Assembly (NCBI RefSeq): GCF_003206135.1
Contig: NZ_PZJT01000013.1
Coordinates: 52,493-116,492 of the forward strand
DNA from: Salinicola salarius
Lineage (GTDB): Bacteria; Pseudomonadota; Gammaproteobacteria; Pseudomonadales; Halomonadaceae
Direction of reading: 5' to 3'
Length of the DNA stretch: 64,000 nucleotides
Shown here: piece after piece, positions 40,790 through 50,348 of the stretch
Layout of the letters: the number at the start of each line of letters is the position of its first letter
How positions within the stretch are numbered: position 1 is the first letter of the stretch
Made by a program: the position numbers and the translations under genes
Notes under the pieces: model-generated
The model's input: only the letters and a program-made list of their open reading frames with translations
The model's database searches: none
What the model was told of the DNA's origin: nothing

Positions 40790-41125
40790 GACGGGAGGAC
40801 CACGACGGGAAATGACATCCAGCGCGGCGCTGGCGGCGATGAGAGGCGGGGAATAACCCGGTGACTGTATGAAGACAGCCGCCGCTTGCGGGTAGACGGG
40901 ACGCTTGGCAGCAACACGAGCGACGCGTCGGGACTCGGCGCGAATGGCCTCCGGGGCCATCAGGTAGACCTGGGTGAGCCGCTCGGCCAGCCGCATGGCT
41001 TCGGCATGCATCAACCCGGCAGGCAGCAGGCAACCGACCAGCACACTGGCCAGCCACCAATGGGCTCGCTGCCGGGGGCGCCATACGGCACCACACTGAC
41101 CGGACTGCGCTTTGGCCGAAGTCAT
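40781..41125 (-). CDS. Candidate SecM-type secretion monitor / arrest leader upstream of secA
   Basis: A 114-residue protein on the secA strand, ending 99 bp before the secA start. A basic N-terminus is followed by a hydrophobic signal sequence (WWLASVLVGCLLPAG) and a likely cleavage site at MHAEA, then a helical, charged region. The last residues are DVISRRGPPVPA. Codons are typical of the genome (CTG, GCC), so it is probably real. E. coli SecM has a signal peptide, lies between lpxC and secA, and stalls at GIRAGP four residues before its stop. Only the short Arg-Gly-Pro-like ending is shared; F, W and I of the E. coli motif are not. GGAG is 12 bases before the ATG. Function is inferred, not proven. 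Confidence 0.65.
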   Translation of the reverse strand: MTSAKAQSGQCGAVWRPRQRAHWWLASVLVGCLLPAGLMHAEAMRLAERLTQVYLMAPEAIRAESRRVARVAAKRPVYPQAAAVFIQSPGYSPPLIAASAALDVISRRGPPVPA

Positions 41126-41187
41126 GCTGTCGACGAACTCCGCGTCGTGATAGGTTTAGCGGGTCTATCCCCACTGCGTGCAAGCCG

Positions 41188-41760
41188 ATGAGTATAAAGG
41201 CTAAGCGTTTGCGAGCCCAGCCCGTTTCCCGACTCCTGGAACAACCCGGCGGGTTGGGTGACGTCATGCGCATGGCGACGCTGATCGAACGTGCCCAGAA
41301 TCACCTGAGACGCCAGCTACCGCCGGACGTGGCCGAACATCTTTATGTCGGTGGCTACCGCAACGGCGTGTTGACGCTGATCACCGACCGTGCCGCCTGG
41401 TTGACCTGGCTGCGCTACGAGCAGCCGCGCCTGCTCGGATTGCTGCACCAATTGCCGGGATTCGAGGCAGTCATGAAATTCTCGCTGAAGGTACGCCCGA
41501 TCCGGCCGGTCAAGGCGATTCCGCGGCAGACACGGCACCTGTCACCGGCAGGTGCCGAGGCGCTCGCCCATTGTGCGGAAGGTCTGGAGGACTCACCGCT
41601 CAAGCGTTCGCTGAATCGGCTGGCTTCCCATGCCAATGCCGCCGTGGAGCCCGGCGACGATTTCTCTAACGACAGCTCCTCCAACGACAGTTCCTCTAAG
41701 GACGATTCCTCTAGCGACACCCCCTTCAGCGACGCCTCTTCCAGCGACGATCCCGCCTGA
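41188..41760 (+). CDS. dciA: DciA (DUF721) replicative helicase loader
   Basis: A 190-residue protein. The N-terminal DUF721 domain (RMATLIERAQNHLRRQLP, then ALDVA-like core and LWLRYEQ-type helix, here WLTWLRYEQPRLLGLLHQL) is that of DciA, the ancestral protein that loads DnaB at oriC in bacteria lacking DnaC. The C-terminal 35 residues are a low-complexity Ser/Asp tail built on a 15-bp repeat (AACGACAGTTCCTCT-like). It is divergent from the SecM-like ORF with 62 bp between starts. dciA beside secA and lpxC is the Pseudomonas-type context. Confidence 0.9.
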   Translation: MSIKAKRLRAQPVSRLLEQPGGLGDVMRMATLIERAQNHLRRQLPPDVAEHLYVGGYRNGVLTLITDRAAWLTWLRYEQPRLLGLLHQLPGFEAVMKFSLKVRPIRPVKAIPRQTRHLSPAGAEALAHCAEGLEDSPLKRSLNRLASHANAAVEPGDDFSNDSSSNDSSSKDDSSSDTPFSDASSSDDPA

Positions 41761-41837
41761 CGGCAACGCCAATCCAGCCTCGACGACGCGAGCATTGCCC
41801 GGCTGGCTAATGCGGCTATCGGCGTCGATCAGACACA

Positions 41838-41865
41838 AAAACGCCGATCCTGGGATCGGCGTTTT
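41838..41865. terminator. Bidirectional terminator between dciA and lpxC
   Basis: Perfect 13-bp arms AAAACGCCGATCC and GGATCGGCGTTTT around TG, with A-run and T-run flanks. It ends dciA on the plus strand and lpxC (stop 72 bp away) on the minus strand. Confidence 0.93.
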
Positions 41866-41937
41866 CTCTATTTGGGCCCTGGCAATATCAGGTCGACATC
41901 ATCAGATCGTCACGACGGCACTCGGTGCCGGTTCGCG

Positions 41938-42849
41938 TCAGGCCATTGCGGGCGCTGCATAGGAGATCGGTGCAGTCTGGGTCGCTTTTTCGAAGGTCAC
42001 GATTTCGTATGCCTCCGGATGAGCGAGCAGCTCGCGGCAAAGCTGGTTGTTGAGGCCATGACCAGATTTGTAGCCTTTGAACTCGCCGATCAAGCTGTGA
42101 CCCAACTGATACAGGTCGCCGATGGCGTCCAGCATCTTGTGCTTGACGAACTCATCGTCGTAGCGCAAGCCGTCCTGATTCACGATGCGATAATCGTCGA
42201 CGACGATGGCGTTATCGAGGCTGCCGCCCAATGCCAGGTTCTGCGACCGCAGAAACTCCAGATCGCGCATGAAACCGAAGGTGCGAGCACGCGACACTTC
42301 CTTGACGAAGGAAGTGGTCGAGAAATCGACGCTGGCTGTCTGCTTCTGCTGCTCGAAGACGGGGTGATCGAAATCGATCGCGAAGCTGACCTTGAAGCCG
42401 TCGTGCGGCAGAAACGTCGCCTGCTTGCCGTCATCGTTGACGGTGACTTCGCGCTTGATGCGAATGAACTGCTTCGGCGCGGCCTGCTCGGCGATACCAG
42501 CAGACTGGATCAGAAACACGAACGGGCCTGCGCTGCCATCCATGATCGGCACTTCGGCCGCACTCAGCTCGACGTAGGCGTTATCGATTCCCAAACCGGC
42601 AAATGCCGACATCAGATGCTCGACCGTGGCGACCTTGACGCCATCCTTGGACAGCGCCGTACACAGATTGGTATCGGTCACGCTTTCTGCGTGCGCCGGA
42701 ATATGTACCGCCGGATCGAGATCAGTACGCACGAACACGATACCCGTGTTGGGCATTGCGGGTCGCAGCGTCAGATACACTTTCTCCCCGGAGTGGAGGC
42801 CCACGCCTGTCGCGCGGATCGTGTTCTGCAACGTTCGTTGTTTGATCAT
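41938..42849 (-). CDS. lpxC: UDP-3-O-acyl-N-acetylglucosamine deacetylase
   Basis: First committed step of lipid A synthesis; a zinc deacetylase of 303 residues. It starts [21 protein letters not shown] and has the zinc histidines in [14 protein letters not shown] and [19 protein letters not shown]. Its level is normally set by FtsH with LapB, encoded at 6.9 kb. The ATG at 42849 matches the family start. It lies downstream of ftsZ at the end of the dcw run, as in E. coli. Confidence 0.97.
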   Translation of the reverse strand: MIKQRTLQNTIRATGVGLHSGEKVYLTLRPAMPNTGIVFVRTDLDPAVHIPAHAESVTDTNLCTALSKDGVKVATVEHLMSAFAGLGIDNAYVELSAAEVPIMDGSAGPFVFLIQSAGIAEQAAPKQFIRIKREVTVNDDGKQATFLPHDGFKVSFAIDFDHPVFEQQKQTASVDFSTTSFVKEVSRARTFGFMRDLEFLRSQNLALGGSLDNAIVVDDYRIVNQDGLRYDDEFVKHKMLDAIGDLYQLGHSLIGEFKGYKSGHGLNNQLCRELLAHPEAYEIVTFEKATQTAPISYAAPAMA

Positions 42850-42963
42850 GGGCATCGACCTGACAGTCAAATGGTTTGGAAACGGTGTTCACTATAACAC
42901 CAAACCACCGCTTCACCAACCTTATCGACGTTACAGAATGATGACGGGCAGTTTAAATCGCTA

Positions 42964-44133
42964 TCAATCCGCCTGACGACGCAGGAACGCCGGAATGTCC
43001 AGATAGTCATCCATGTCGGACGTCTTGCGCTTTTCCTGCTGCGACTTCTTGGCCGCCGCTTCCTGCTCGGCGCGTGCCGCCTGCTGGCGCATGACCGCCG
43101 GCTGCTGAAGCTTGCGATAATCGGTCGTTTCCGGGCGGGAAGCCACCGATTCACGCGGGATCGCCTTCTCTTTCTGCGCATCCAGCCCTGCAGCAACCAC
43201 TGTCACCCTCAACTCGTCGGACATTTCCATGTCGATGGAAGTGCCGACCACGATGGTCGCATCCTGGGAGGCGAACTCCTGAACCGTGGCGCCGACGTCG
43301 TTGAACTCGCCGATGGACAGATCCGGCCCCGCCGTGATGTTGACCAGGATACCGCGTGCACCGTGCAGATCGATGTCTTCGAGCAGCGGGCTGCGAATGG
43401 CCTTCTCGGCGGCTTCGCGGGCACGGTTTTCGCCGGTCGCGGCGCCGGTGCCCATCATCGCCATGCCCATTTCCGACATCACCGTGCGCACGTCGGCAAA
43501 GTCGACGTTGATGATGCCCGGGCTGGTGATCAGCTCGGCGATACCCTGAACGGCACCCAACAGGACGTCATTGGCGGCACTGAACGCCGTCAGCAGGCTG
43601 GCATTCTTGCCCAGTACGGACAGCAGTTTCTCGTTGGGGATGGTGATCAGGGAGTCGACGTACTCGGACAGCTCCTTCATGCCCTCTTCCGCCGCGCGCA
43701 TGCGCTTCGGCCCCTCGAACGGGAAAGGACGTGTCACGACAGCAACGGTCAGAATACCCAGTTCCTTGGCGACCTGAGCGACGACAGGCGCCCCGCCCGT
43801 GCCGGTGCCGCCGCCCATGCCGGCAGTGATGAAAACCATGTCCGCACCTTGGAGCATATCCGCGATGCGATCGCGATCTTCCATCGCCGCCTGACGTCCG
43901 ACATCCGGATTCGCCCCCGCTCCCAGTCCCTTGGTGATCTCGCCACCCAGTTGGAGAACGGTCTTGGCCGCTACACGCTTGAGCGCCTGGGCATCGGTGT
44001 TGGCGCAGATGAACTCGACGCCTTCGATGTTACTCTCGACCATGTGGTTGACGGCATTACCGCCGCCGCCGCCGACACCGATGACCTTGATGACTGCACT
44101 ACTAGAAGGTGCATTATCTACTAGTTCGAACAT
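42964..44133 (-). CDS. ftsZ: Cell division protein FtsZ
   Basis: Tubulin-like GTPase forming the Z ring; 389 residues. The GTP signature is [16 protein letters not shown], preceded by [12 protein letters not shown]. After a Gln/Lys-rich linker comes the conserved tail [14 protein letters not shown] that binds FtsA and ZipA. It begins 32 bp after ftsA, and lpxC follows after 114 bp. Confidence 0.98.
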   Translation of the reverse strand: MFELVDNAPSSSAVIKVIGVGGGGGNAVNHMVESNIEGVEFICANTDAQALKRVAAKTVLQLGGEITKGLGAGANPDVGRQAAMEDRDRIADMLQGADMVFITAGMGGGTGTGGAPVVAQVAKELGILTVAVVTRPFPFEGPKRMRAAEEGMKELSEYVDSLITIPNEKLLSVLGKNASLLTAFSAANDVLLGAVQGIAELITSPGIINVDFADVRTVMSEMGMAMMGTGAATGENRAREAAEKAIRSPLLEDIDLHGARGILVNITAGPDLSIGEFNDVGATVQEFASQDATIVVGTSIDMEMSDELRVTVVAAGLDAQKEKAIPRESVASRPETTDYRKLQQPAVMRQQAARAEQEAAAKKSQQEKRKTSDMDDYLDIPAFLRRQAD

Positions 44134-44165
44134 TGCCCCGTCTCCAAGACCGCGCTTGCGGCCTG

Positions 44166-45437
44166 TCAGAAATTTCCTTTAAACCAGCCTTTGAGTCGCT
44201 CCAGCGCCGAAACCTCTTCCCTGGTTCCGCGCCGGGGAAGTGAGTCTTCCCGTTGAGGCTGGGCTGATACTGCGCGAGAGTGCTTGGCGTCTTTCATACC
44301 GTAGAGTAGCAAACCTACCCCGGTCGAATAAATCGGGTTGCGTACTACGTCCGCCAAGCCGCGGACATTGTACGGACAAGCGATACGGACCGGCATGTGA
44401 AATATTTCCTCTGCCAGTTCGACGACCCCCTCCATCCGGGACGTGCCCCCCGTCAACACGATCCCGGCTGCCACCAGATCCTCGTAGCCGCTGCGACGCA
44501 ATTCTTCGCGCACCAGCGTGAAGAGCTCCTCGTAGCGGGGCTCGACGACTTCCGCCAGCGCCTGGCGGGAGAGATCCCGTGCCGGTCGGTCTCCGACGCT
44601 GGGAACCTTGATCATCTCGTCGCTGCTCGCCAGCTGGGTCAGCGCGCAGGCATACTTGACCTTGATCTCTTCGGCGTACTGAGTCGGAGTGCGCAGCGCC
44701 ATGGCGATATCGTTGGTCACCTGATCGCCGGCGATGGGGATCACCGCGGTATGGCGAATGGCGCCTTCGGTGAAGACCGCGATGTCCGTCGTACCGCCGC
44801 CGATGTCGACCATGCAGACACCGAGTTCACGCTCGTCTTCGGTCAGCACCGCGTGGCTGGAAGCCAGTTGTTCGAGGATGATGTCGTCGACTTCCAGGCC
44901 ACAGCGTCGCACGCACTTTTCGATGTTCTGAACGGCATTCATCGCCGCCGTCACCAGATGCACGCGGGCCTCGAGACGCACCCCGGACATGCCCAGAGGC
45001 TCGCGGATGCCCTCCTGGGTGTCGATCGCGAACTCCTGGGGAATGACGTGAAGCACCCGCTGGCCTTCGGAAATGGCCCGGGCACGGGCAGAGTCGATGA
45101 CGCGGTCGATGTCTGCAGGCGCGACTTCGCGCTCCTTGATCGCCACGACACCATCGGAATTCATGGAGCTGATATGGCTACCGGCGATACCGACATACAC
45201 AGAGTGGATATCGCAGCCTGCCATCAGTTCGGCTTCTTCAACGGCGCGCTGAATCGACTGAACGGTTGATTCGATATTGATCACGACACCCTTCTTCATG
45301 CCACGAGAAGGATGCGAACCAATCCCGGCAATTTCCAACCCGCCATCATCAGTGGGCTGCCCCACGATGGCGACCACCTTGGATGTTCCGATATCCAGCC
45401 CGACCACCATATTGGAAGCGTTGGATTGTCCTGCCAT
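44166..45437 (-). CDS. ftsA: Cell division protein FtsA
   Basis: Actin-like membrane tether for FtsZ; 423 residues. It has phosphate-1 loop [16 protein letters not shown], phosphate-2 [12 protein letters not shown] and the C-terminal amphipathic membrane helix ([12 protein letters not shown]). The ATG at 45437 (12 bases after GAGGAG) is chosen; GTG at 45464 is possible. Unusually, 359 bp separate it from ftsQ instead of the common overlap. Confidence 0.96.
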   Translation of the reverse strand: MAGQSNASNMVVGLDIGTSKVVAIVGQPTDDGGLEIAGIGSHPSRGMKKGVVINIESTVQSIQRAVEEAELMAGCDIHSVYVGIAGSHISSMNSDGVVAIKEREVAPADIDRVIDSARARAISEGQRVLHVIPQEFAIDTQEGIREPLGMSGVRLEARVHLVTAAMNAVQNIEKCVRRCGLEVDDIILEQLASSHAVLTEDERELGVCMVDIGGGTTDIAVFTEGAIRHTAVIPIAGDQVTNDIAMALRTPTQYAEEIKVKYACALTQLASSDEMIKVPSVGDRPARDLSRQALAEVVEPRYEELFTLVREELRRSGYEDLVAAGIVLTGGTSRMEGVVELAEEIFHMPVRIACPYNVRGLADVVRNPIYSTGVGLLLYGMKDAKHSRAVSAQPQREDSLPRRGTREEVSALERLKGWFKGNF

Positions 45438-45796
45438 AGGTCGGGGTCGCTCCTCAAACTTCACCGATAAACCGGATAGAAATGGGCCAATAAAGAGTCG
45501 GGCTTATTATAGGAACAAGACGACCTTTTTCACCAGCCCATCGCGAAAACAAAAGCCACAGTAAGCCCTTTTTCATTAAAAAGGAAATAAGGAAGAAGCC
45601 TTACCGCTATTTAAGTCGCGCCGACATGGCGGAATACATAGGCTGACATGGCGGAACACATAGATAGCCGAGGCCAAGAATGGCGTCCGGCGTATAAATG
45701 CCGGTCGCCGCCGGGCCTGCTTCCTTGCCGATGAGGAAAGCCGAGAGGCCGTCAACTGCGGGGCTCGATTGAGATTAGCTGCCAATGATTTCCATG
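45438..45796 (-). other. 359-bp ftsQ-ftsA spacer with own promoter features
   Basis: AT-richer than its flanks and with no supported gene; a 69-codon frame starting at TTG is not convincing. It contains two copies of GACATGGCGGAAYACATAG at 22-bp period (45623-45641 and 45645-45663), a CCTTTTT/AAAAAGG hairpin near 45570, and a candidate minus-strand promoter for ftsA-ftsZ. Confidence 0.7.
45506..45535 (-). promoter_or_regulatory. Candidate ftsA-ftsZ promoter
   Basis: On the minus strand a perfect TATAAT (45511-45506) lies about 70 bases upstream of the ftsA start. An 18-bp spacer leads to the weak -35 TGGTGA (45535-45530). The -10 is strong; the -35 is poor, so this is tentative. Confidence 0.5.
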
Positions 45797-46516
45797 CTAA
45801 TCACTGGGGACCGTAGCCGTTTCACCATGCCTTGCCACCGAAACGCCATTGGGATAACGAAGATCTATGTAGCGAATCTGCGACGCCTCTTTACCCAACT
45901 GTCGCTTCCATGCGGCAATAAAACGAGCCAATCTCGCATCCAGATCTGCACGCCCGAGAATGATCCAAACGCCATCATTGATTTGAAAGCGCCAGGCACC
46001 GCGTGGTTCCAGTCTCAATTGCGTGATGGAAACCCCCAGGCCCGATAGCGCGCGACGCAGTGAGTCATAGTAACCGAGCACTTCCCGCCCCGACCCGGCG
46101 GGACCGCCAAGATCGGGCAGGCGACGACCGAAATCGCTCACCGGCCCAGGCGAAAAAGGCTGTCCCCGCGTATTGAGCAGGAGTTCATCGTTCCAGCGCG
46201 CAACCGGATCCTGTTCGTAAAGCACGAACCGCAAGGTATTGGGCCATTCCCGTGAAACGGTGACCTCGCGCAGCCATCCGATCTCGCGCGCTTCGTCACG
46301 CAGGTCGGACAACGACAGGGAAAGCCAGGTATGACCGCGCACCAGCGGCGCCAACTCCTTCTGCAGGTAGCTCGCACTCACATAATTCAAGTCGCCACTG
46401 ATCGACACGCGAGCGATGGGCTTGTCCAGCCACAACCACAGCGCTCTGCCGCCGGCGCCGATGAGCACCACGATCATGAGCACGCCGAGCAGCGTTCCCC
46501 GCGCACTGGAATTCAT
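45797..46516 (-). CDS. ftsQ: Cell division protein FtsQ
   Basis: A 239-residue bitopic divisome protein with a very short cytoplasmic N-terminus (MNSSARG) and one membrane helix (LLGVLMIVVLIGAGGRALWL). The POTRA domain (PIARVSISGDLNYVSASYL) and beta domain follow, with NTLRFVLYEQDPVARW. The frame continues open upstream but has no start codon there, so the short N-terminus is real unless a rare start is used. ddlB, normally between murC and ftsQ, is not found. Confidence 0.94.
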   Translation of the reverse strand: MNSSARGTLLGVLMIVVLIGAGGRALWLWLDKPIARVSISGDLNYVSASYLQKELAPLVRGHTWLSLSLSDLRDEAREIGWLREVTVSREWPNTLRFVLYEQDPVARWNDELLLNTRGQPFSPGPVSDFGRRLPDLGGPAGSGREVLGYYDSLRRALSGLGVSITQLRLEPRGAWRFQINDGVWIILGRADLDARLARFIAAWKRQLGKEASQIRYIDLRYPNGVSVARHGETATVPSD

Positions 46517-46607
46517 GACGCCCGCCCCACCCTCGAGCTGCCATGAAGCCGCTCGACGGCTCCGAACCTCTTCGCCAGACGCGCACCTTTGGACAGGATC
46601 GCCACAC

Positions 46608-48062
46608 TCAAAGGACCACCTCGTCGAGTCTCAGCGCACTGTGTGCCAGCGCCTGCGCAATGCCACCGATATCGCCGGCGCCCTGAGTGATCAGGATGTC
46701 CCCGGGGCGCAGCACCCGCGCGAGAATATCCGGCAGGGCCGATTTTTTCTCGATGAACAGCGGGTCGACCTGGCCGCGCTGGCGAATCGATCCCGCCAGC
46801 ATCTTGCCTTCGGCACCCGGAATAGGCGCTTCCCCAGCGCTATACACGTCGAGCAGCAATAGCGTATCGACCCCGGAAAGCACCCGGACGAAATCTTCAT
46901 AAAGGTCGCGAGTGCGGGTATAGCGGTGCGGCTGATAGACCATCACCAGACGTCGTTGCGGCCAGCCGGCACGCACCGCACGGATGACCATCTCCACCTC
47001 CCGCGGATGATGGCCGTAGTCGTCGACCAGCATCACCTCGCCACCCTGCGGAAGCGGGTAGTGACCATGGACCTGGAACCGTCGGCCAACCCCTCCGAAC
47101 GATGCCAGCCCCTTGACGATATCGTCGTCGCTGACACCGGCATCGGTAGCGACGGCAATCGCGGCGAGAGCGTTCAAGGCGTTATGGGTGCCGGGCATGG
47201 CCAGCGTGATGGCCAGCGGCTCGAATCCCTCGGGTCGTTCGGCGACGAACCGGATGACGCCGGCCGTCTGCTGGAAATCCCGCACGCGGAAATCGGCCTC
47301 TTCACTGAAGCCGTAGGTCACGAACTGGCGCTGAACCTGGGGCAGCAATTCACGCACGTGATCGTCGTCGAGGCACAGCACGGCGCGACCGTAGAATGGC
47401 AGATTGTGCAGGAACTCGATGAAGGTCGTCTTCAATCGCGTGAAGTCGCCATCGTAGGTCGCCATGTGGTCGGCGTCGATATTGGTGACGATCGCCGTCA
47501 TCGGCTGCAGGTGCAGAAAGGACGCATCCGATTCATCGGCCTCGGCAACCAGAAAGTCGCCGGATCCCAACCGCGCATTGGTACCCGCGCTGGTCAGCTT
47601 GCCGCCGATCACGAAGGTGGGATCGAGTCCCGCCTCGGCGAACAGCGTCGACAGCAGGCTCGTGGTCGTGGTCTTGCCGTGGGTGCCGGCGACCGCGATG
47701 CCGTGACGAAAGCGCATCAACTCGGCCAGCATTTCGGCGCGCCGCACCACCGGCACGCGACGCTCGCGCGCCCACTGGATTTCCGGATTGGTCGGATCCA
47801 CCGCCGTCGATACCACGATGACATCGGCCCCTTCGGCATTGACCGCCGCATGGCCGATGGCCACCCGAATGCCGCACTCGCGCAGATGATGAGTAACGGT
47901 CGACTCGCGCAGGTCACTGCCGCTGACCTCGTAGCCTTCGTTGACCAGGACTTCGGCGATGCCGCACATGCCAGCGCCGCCGATCCCGACGAAATGAATG
48001 CCTCGAATACGTCGCATGCCGAGATGCGAGCGCACGGGACGCGTCTGAATGCTATCGTTCAA
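46608..48062 (-). CDS. murC: UDP-N-acetylmuramate-L-alanine ligase
   Basis: Adds L-Ala to UDP-MurNAc; 484 residues. It has the nucleotide motif [17 protein letters not shown] and P-loop [13 protein letters not shown]. The TTG at 48062 was chosen: GGAG lies 7 bases upstream inside murG, and the resulting 15-residue lead before MRRIRGIHF matches E. coli MurC in length. It overlaps murG by 11 bp. Confidence 0.95.
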   Translation of the reverse strand: MNDSIQTRPVRSHLGMRRIRGIHFVGIGGAGMCGIAEVLVNEGYEVSGSDLRESTVTHHLRECGIRVAIGHAAVNAEGADVIVVSTAVDPTNPEIQWARERRVPVVRRAEMLAELMRFRHGIAVAGTHGKTTTTSLLSTLFAEAGLDPTFVIGGKLTSAGTNARLGSGDFLVAEADESDASFLHLQPMTAIVTNIDADHMATYDGDFTRLKTTFIEFLHNLPFYGRAVLCLDDDHVRELLPQVQRQFVTYGFSEEADFRVRDFQQTAGVIRFVAERPEGFEPLAITLAMPGTHNALNALAAIAVATDAGVSDDDIVKGLASFGGVGRRFQVHGHYPLPQGGEVMLVDDYGHHPREVEMVIRAVRAGWPQRRLVMVYQPHRYTRTRDLYEDFVRVLSGVDTLLLLDVYSAGEAPIPGAEGKMLAGSIRQRGQVDPLFIEKKSALPDILARVLRPGDILITQGAGDIGGIAQALAHSALRLDEVVL

Positions 48063-49137
48063 AACCGATCTCCATGCAGCCGTCGACAAGACGTTCGACG
48101 GCATCGAGGTGAGCCACCCGGCGTGCCTGGCTCGCCATCCGCGCCAGCACGTCCGGCTGCAAAAGTGACTCGAGCGCCGCCTGCAAACGTTCAGGGGTGA
48201 GCTCGGCCTGCTGTATCAATTGCGCGCCGCCGGCCTCGACCAGATGACGCGCATTATGTGTCTGATGATCATCCACCGCGTGGGGGAAAGGCACCAGCAA
48301 GGAAGGCTTGGCCGCCGCCGAGAGCTCGGCGATGGTAAGCGCGCCGGCCCTGCACACGATGAGATCCGCCCAGTCGTACGCGGCAGCCATGTCATCGATG
48401 AAAGCGCTGACCTCTGCCTCGACACCCGCCGTGCGGTAGCCTTCTCGCGTGACGTCGTCCTTGTCGCGCCCGGCCTGATGACGAACCTGCGGGCGACGCG
48501 AGGCGTCCAGCGCCGACAGTGCAATCGGCAGCTTCTGATTGAGCGACTGCGCGCCCAGCGACCCGCCAAGCACCAGCAGCCGCAAGGCGCGGCCATTCAT
48601 CTGCGCCGCCGTTCTGGGGTGCTCGCCCAGCGTTGCGATATCCGCACGCACCGGATTGCCGACCACCTCGGCCTTTCCGTCGGGGAAAGCGCCGGGAAAC
48701 GCCGCGTAGACCCTGGTCGCCAGACGCGCCAGCGACCGGTTGGTCAACCCCGCAATGGCGTTCTGCTCGTGAACGACCAGCGGCTTGCCGGCCAGGCGTG
48801 CCGCCAACCCGCCGGGGCCGCTGGCGAACCCGCCCAGACCGACCACCAGTTGAGGGTCGAAGCGCCGGATCACCTGACGCGACTGCCGAATGGCTCGCGT
48901 CAGCCGCCACGGAATCGACAGCCAGCCGGCCAGGCCGTTGCCCCGCAGACCGGCCACGTCGATCCGGTTCAGCGCGATACCGGCCTCGGGAACGAGACGG
49001 TTTTCGATTCCCCTTGGGCTACCCAGCCATTCCACCGCCACGCCGCGCTCGATCAGTGCCTTGGCCAGCGACAACGCCGGCACGACATGCCCGCCCGTGC
49101 CGCCAGCCATGATCAGTACACGTTTCAATTCGCTCAT
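48052..49137 (-). CDS. murG: Lipid II synthase MurG (GlcNAc transferase)
   Basis: Transfers GlcNAc from UDP-GlcNAc to lipid I on the inner face of the membrane; 361 residues, GT-B fold. [16 protein letters not shown] is the N-terminal glycine loop, [16 protein letters not shown] the second loop, and [20 protein letters not shown] the donor-site motif. Its start overlaps the ftsW stop by ATGA. Confidence 0.97.
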   Translation of the reverse strand: MSELKRVLIMAGGTGGHVVPALSLAKALIERGVAVEWLGSPRGIENRLVPEAGIALNRIDVAGLRGNGLAGWLSIPWRLTRAIRQSRQVIRRFDPQLVVGLGGFASGPGGLAARLAGKPLVVHEQNAIAGLTNRSLARLATRVYAAFPGAFPDGKAEVVGNPVRADIATLGEHPRTAAQMNGRALRLLVLGGSLGAQSLNQKLPIALSALDASRRPQVRHQAGRDKDDVTREGYRTAGVEAEVSAFIDDMAAAYDWADLIVCRAGALTIAELSAAAKPSLLVPFPHAVDDHQTHNARHLVEAGGAQLIQQAELTPERLQAALESLLQPDVLARMASQARRVAHLDAVERLVDGCMEIGFER

Positions 49138-50348
49138 AGAGTCGGCTCCACCGCTTCGCTCGTGGGCTTGGCCTCGCCGCTTTCCGTCGCGGGCTTCGGC
49201 CGACGCTGCAGCCGCCTGACCTCCACGTCGACGCGGAACAGAATCGCCATCATGATCCCGCTGATGATGAGGCTCGAGCCACCGTAACTCAGCAGTGGCA
49301 GCGTCAGCCCCTTGGTCGGCAACATGCCGGAACTGACCGAGATGTTGATGAAGGCCTGCGCACCGATGACGAGCGCGATGCCGTAGCAGAGATAGGCCGC
49401 GAACGGAATGCCGGCCAGCTCCGCCTTGCGCCCGATGCGAAAGGCGCGGAATACCAGCAGCGCGAACAGCAGGATCACGCCCACGGCGCCGAACAGCCCC
49501 AGTTCCTCGGCCAGCACCGCGAACACGAAGTCGGTATGCGCCTCGGGCAGGTAGAACAGCTTCTGGACACTGTTACCCAGCCCCAGGCCGAACCAGTGGC
49601 CACGACCGAAGGCGATCAGCGCCTGCGTCAGCTGGTAACCGGTGTTGTACTGATCCGCCCAGGGATTGGCGAAGCTGGTGATACGCTGCAAGCGATAGGG
49701 CTCCGCCACCGCCAGCATGACCGCGCCCGACCCGACGACGATCAGGATCAGCAGGAACCGCCACAGCGGCGCCCCCGACAGCAGCAGCATCCCCATGACA
49801 CAGCCAGTCAACACCACGACGGCACCGTAGTCGGGCTCGAGAATCAGCAGAAAACCGATCAACGCCATTACCGCCAGCGGGCGCATGAACGCCCCCCAGC
49901 TTCGGCGTACCTCGGGCAGGTAGCGCTCGAGATAGCCGGCGATATAGACGATCAGGCATAGCTTGGCGACTTCCGACGCCTGGACATTGATGATGCCGAG
50001 CGAAATCCAGCGCCGACTACCGTTGATTTCGCGGCCGACGACCAGGACCACGAACAGCAGCAGCAGCGCCATGATCAACATCAACGGCCCTTTCTGGCGC
50101 CACCAGTCCAGTGGCAGACGCACGGCAAACAGCCCCACCCCGATCGACGCGAGCACGAAAATGCCATGTCGGATGCTGAAGTAGTAAGGGTTGCCGGTCA
50201 GGCTCGCGGCGATTTCGGTGGAAGCGGAAGTCACCATCACCCAGCCGATCAACATCAACGAAAGCGTCGCCAGCAGCAGCCAGCCATCGAATGCCTGATG
50301 CCGCGTGGTCAGTCGCTCCTGCGAGGTCTTCAACATCGCCTTCAGCAT
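49134..50348 (-). CDS. ftsW: Peptidoglycan polymerase FtsW (SEDS family)
   Basis: A 404-residue SEDS glycosyltransferase of the division septum, with ten membrane segments. Conserved parts include ISLGIINVQASEVAKLCLI, GRGHWFGLGLGNSVQKLFYLP and the catalytic-Asp loop EAHTDFVFAVLAEELG. It partners FtsI. AGGA lies 6 bases before the ATG; it overlaps murD by 7 bp. Confidence 0.97.
   Translation of the reverse strand: MLKAMLKTSQERLTTRHQAFDGWLLLATLSLMLIGWVMVTSASTEIAASLTGNPYYFSIRHGIFVLASIGVGLFAVRLPLDWWRQKGPLMLIMALLLLFVVLVVGREINGSRRWISLGIINVQASEVAKLCLIVYIAGYLERYLPEVRRSWGAFMRPLAVMALIGFLLILEPDYGAVVVLTGCVMGMLLLSGAPLWRFLLILIVVGSGAVMLAVAEPYRLQRITSFANPWADQYNTGYQLTQALIAFGRGHWFGLGLGNSVQKLFYLPEAHTDFVFAVLAEELGLFGAVGVILLFALLVFRAFRIGRKAELAGIPFAAYLCYGIALVIGAQAFINISVSSGMLPTKGLTLPLLSYGGSSLIISGIMMAILFRVDVEVRRLQRRPKPATESGEAKPTSEAVEPTL

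Noticed and set aside
45576..45785. 69-codon frame in the ftsQ-ftsA spacer
   Set aside because: It starts at TTG without a ribosome site, has an Arg/Ser-rich composition, and covers the 22-bp tandem duplication. It is more likely a chance frame.
46517..46607. Possible ddlB remnant or ftsQ N-terminal extension
   Set aside because: The ftsQ frame is open upstream but has no ATG, GTG or TTG. Its translation shows no Ddl or FtsQ features, and a 30-codon frame ending at the ftsQ start also has none.
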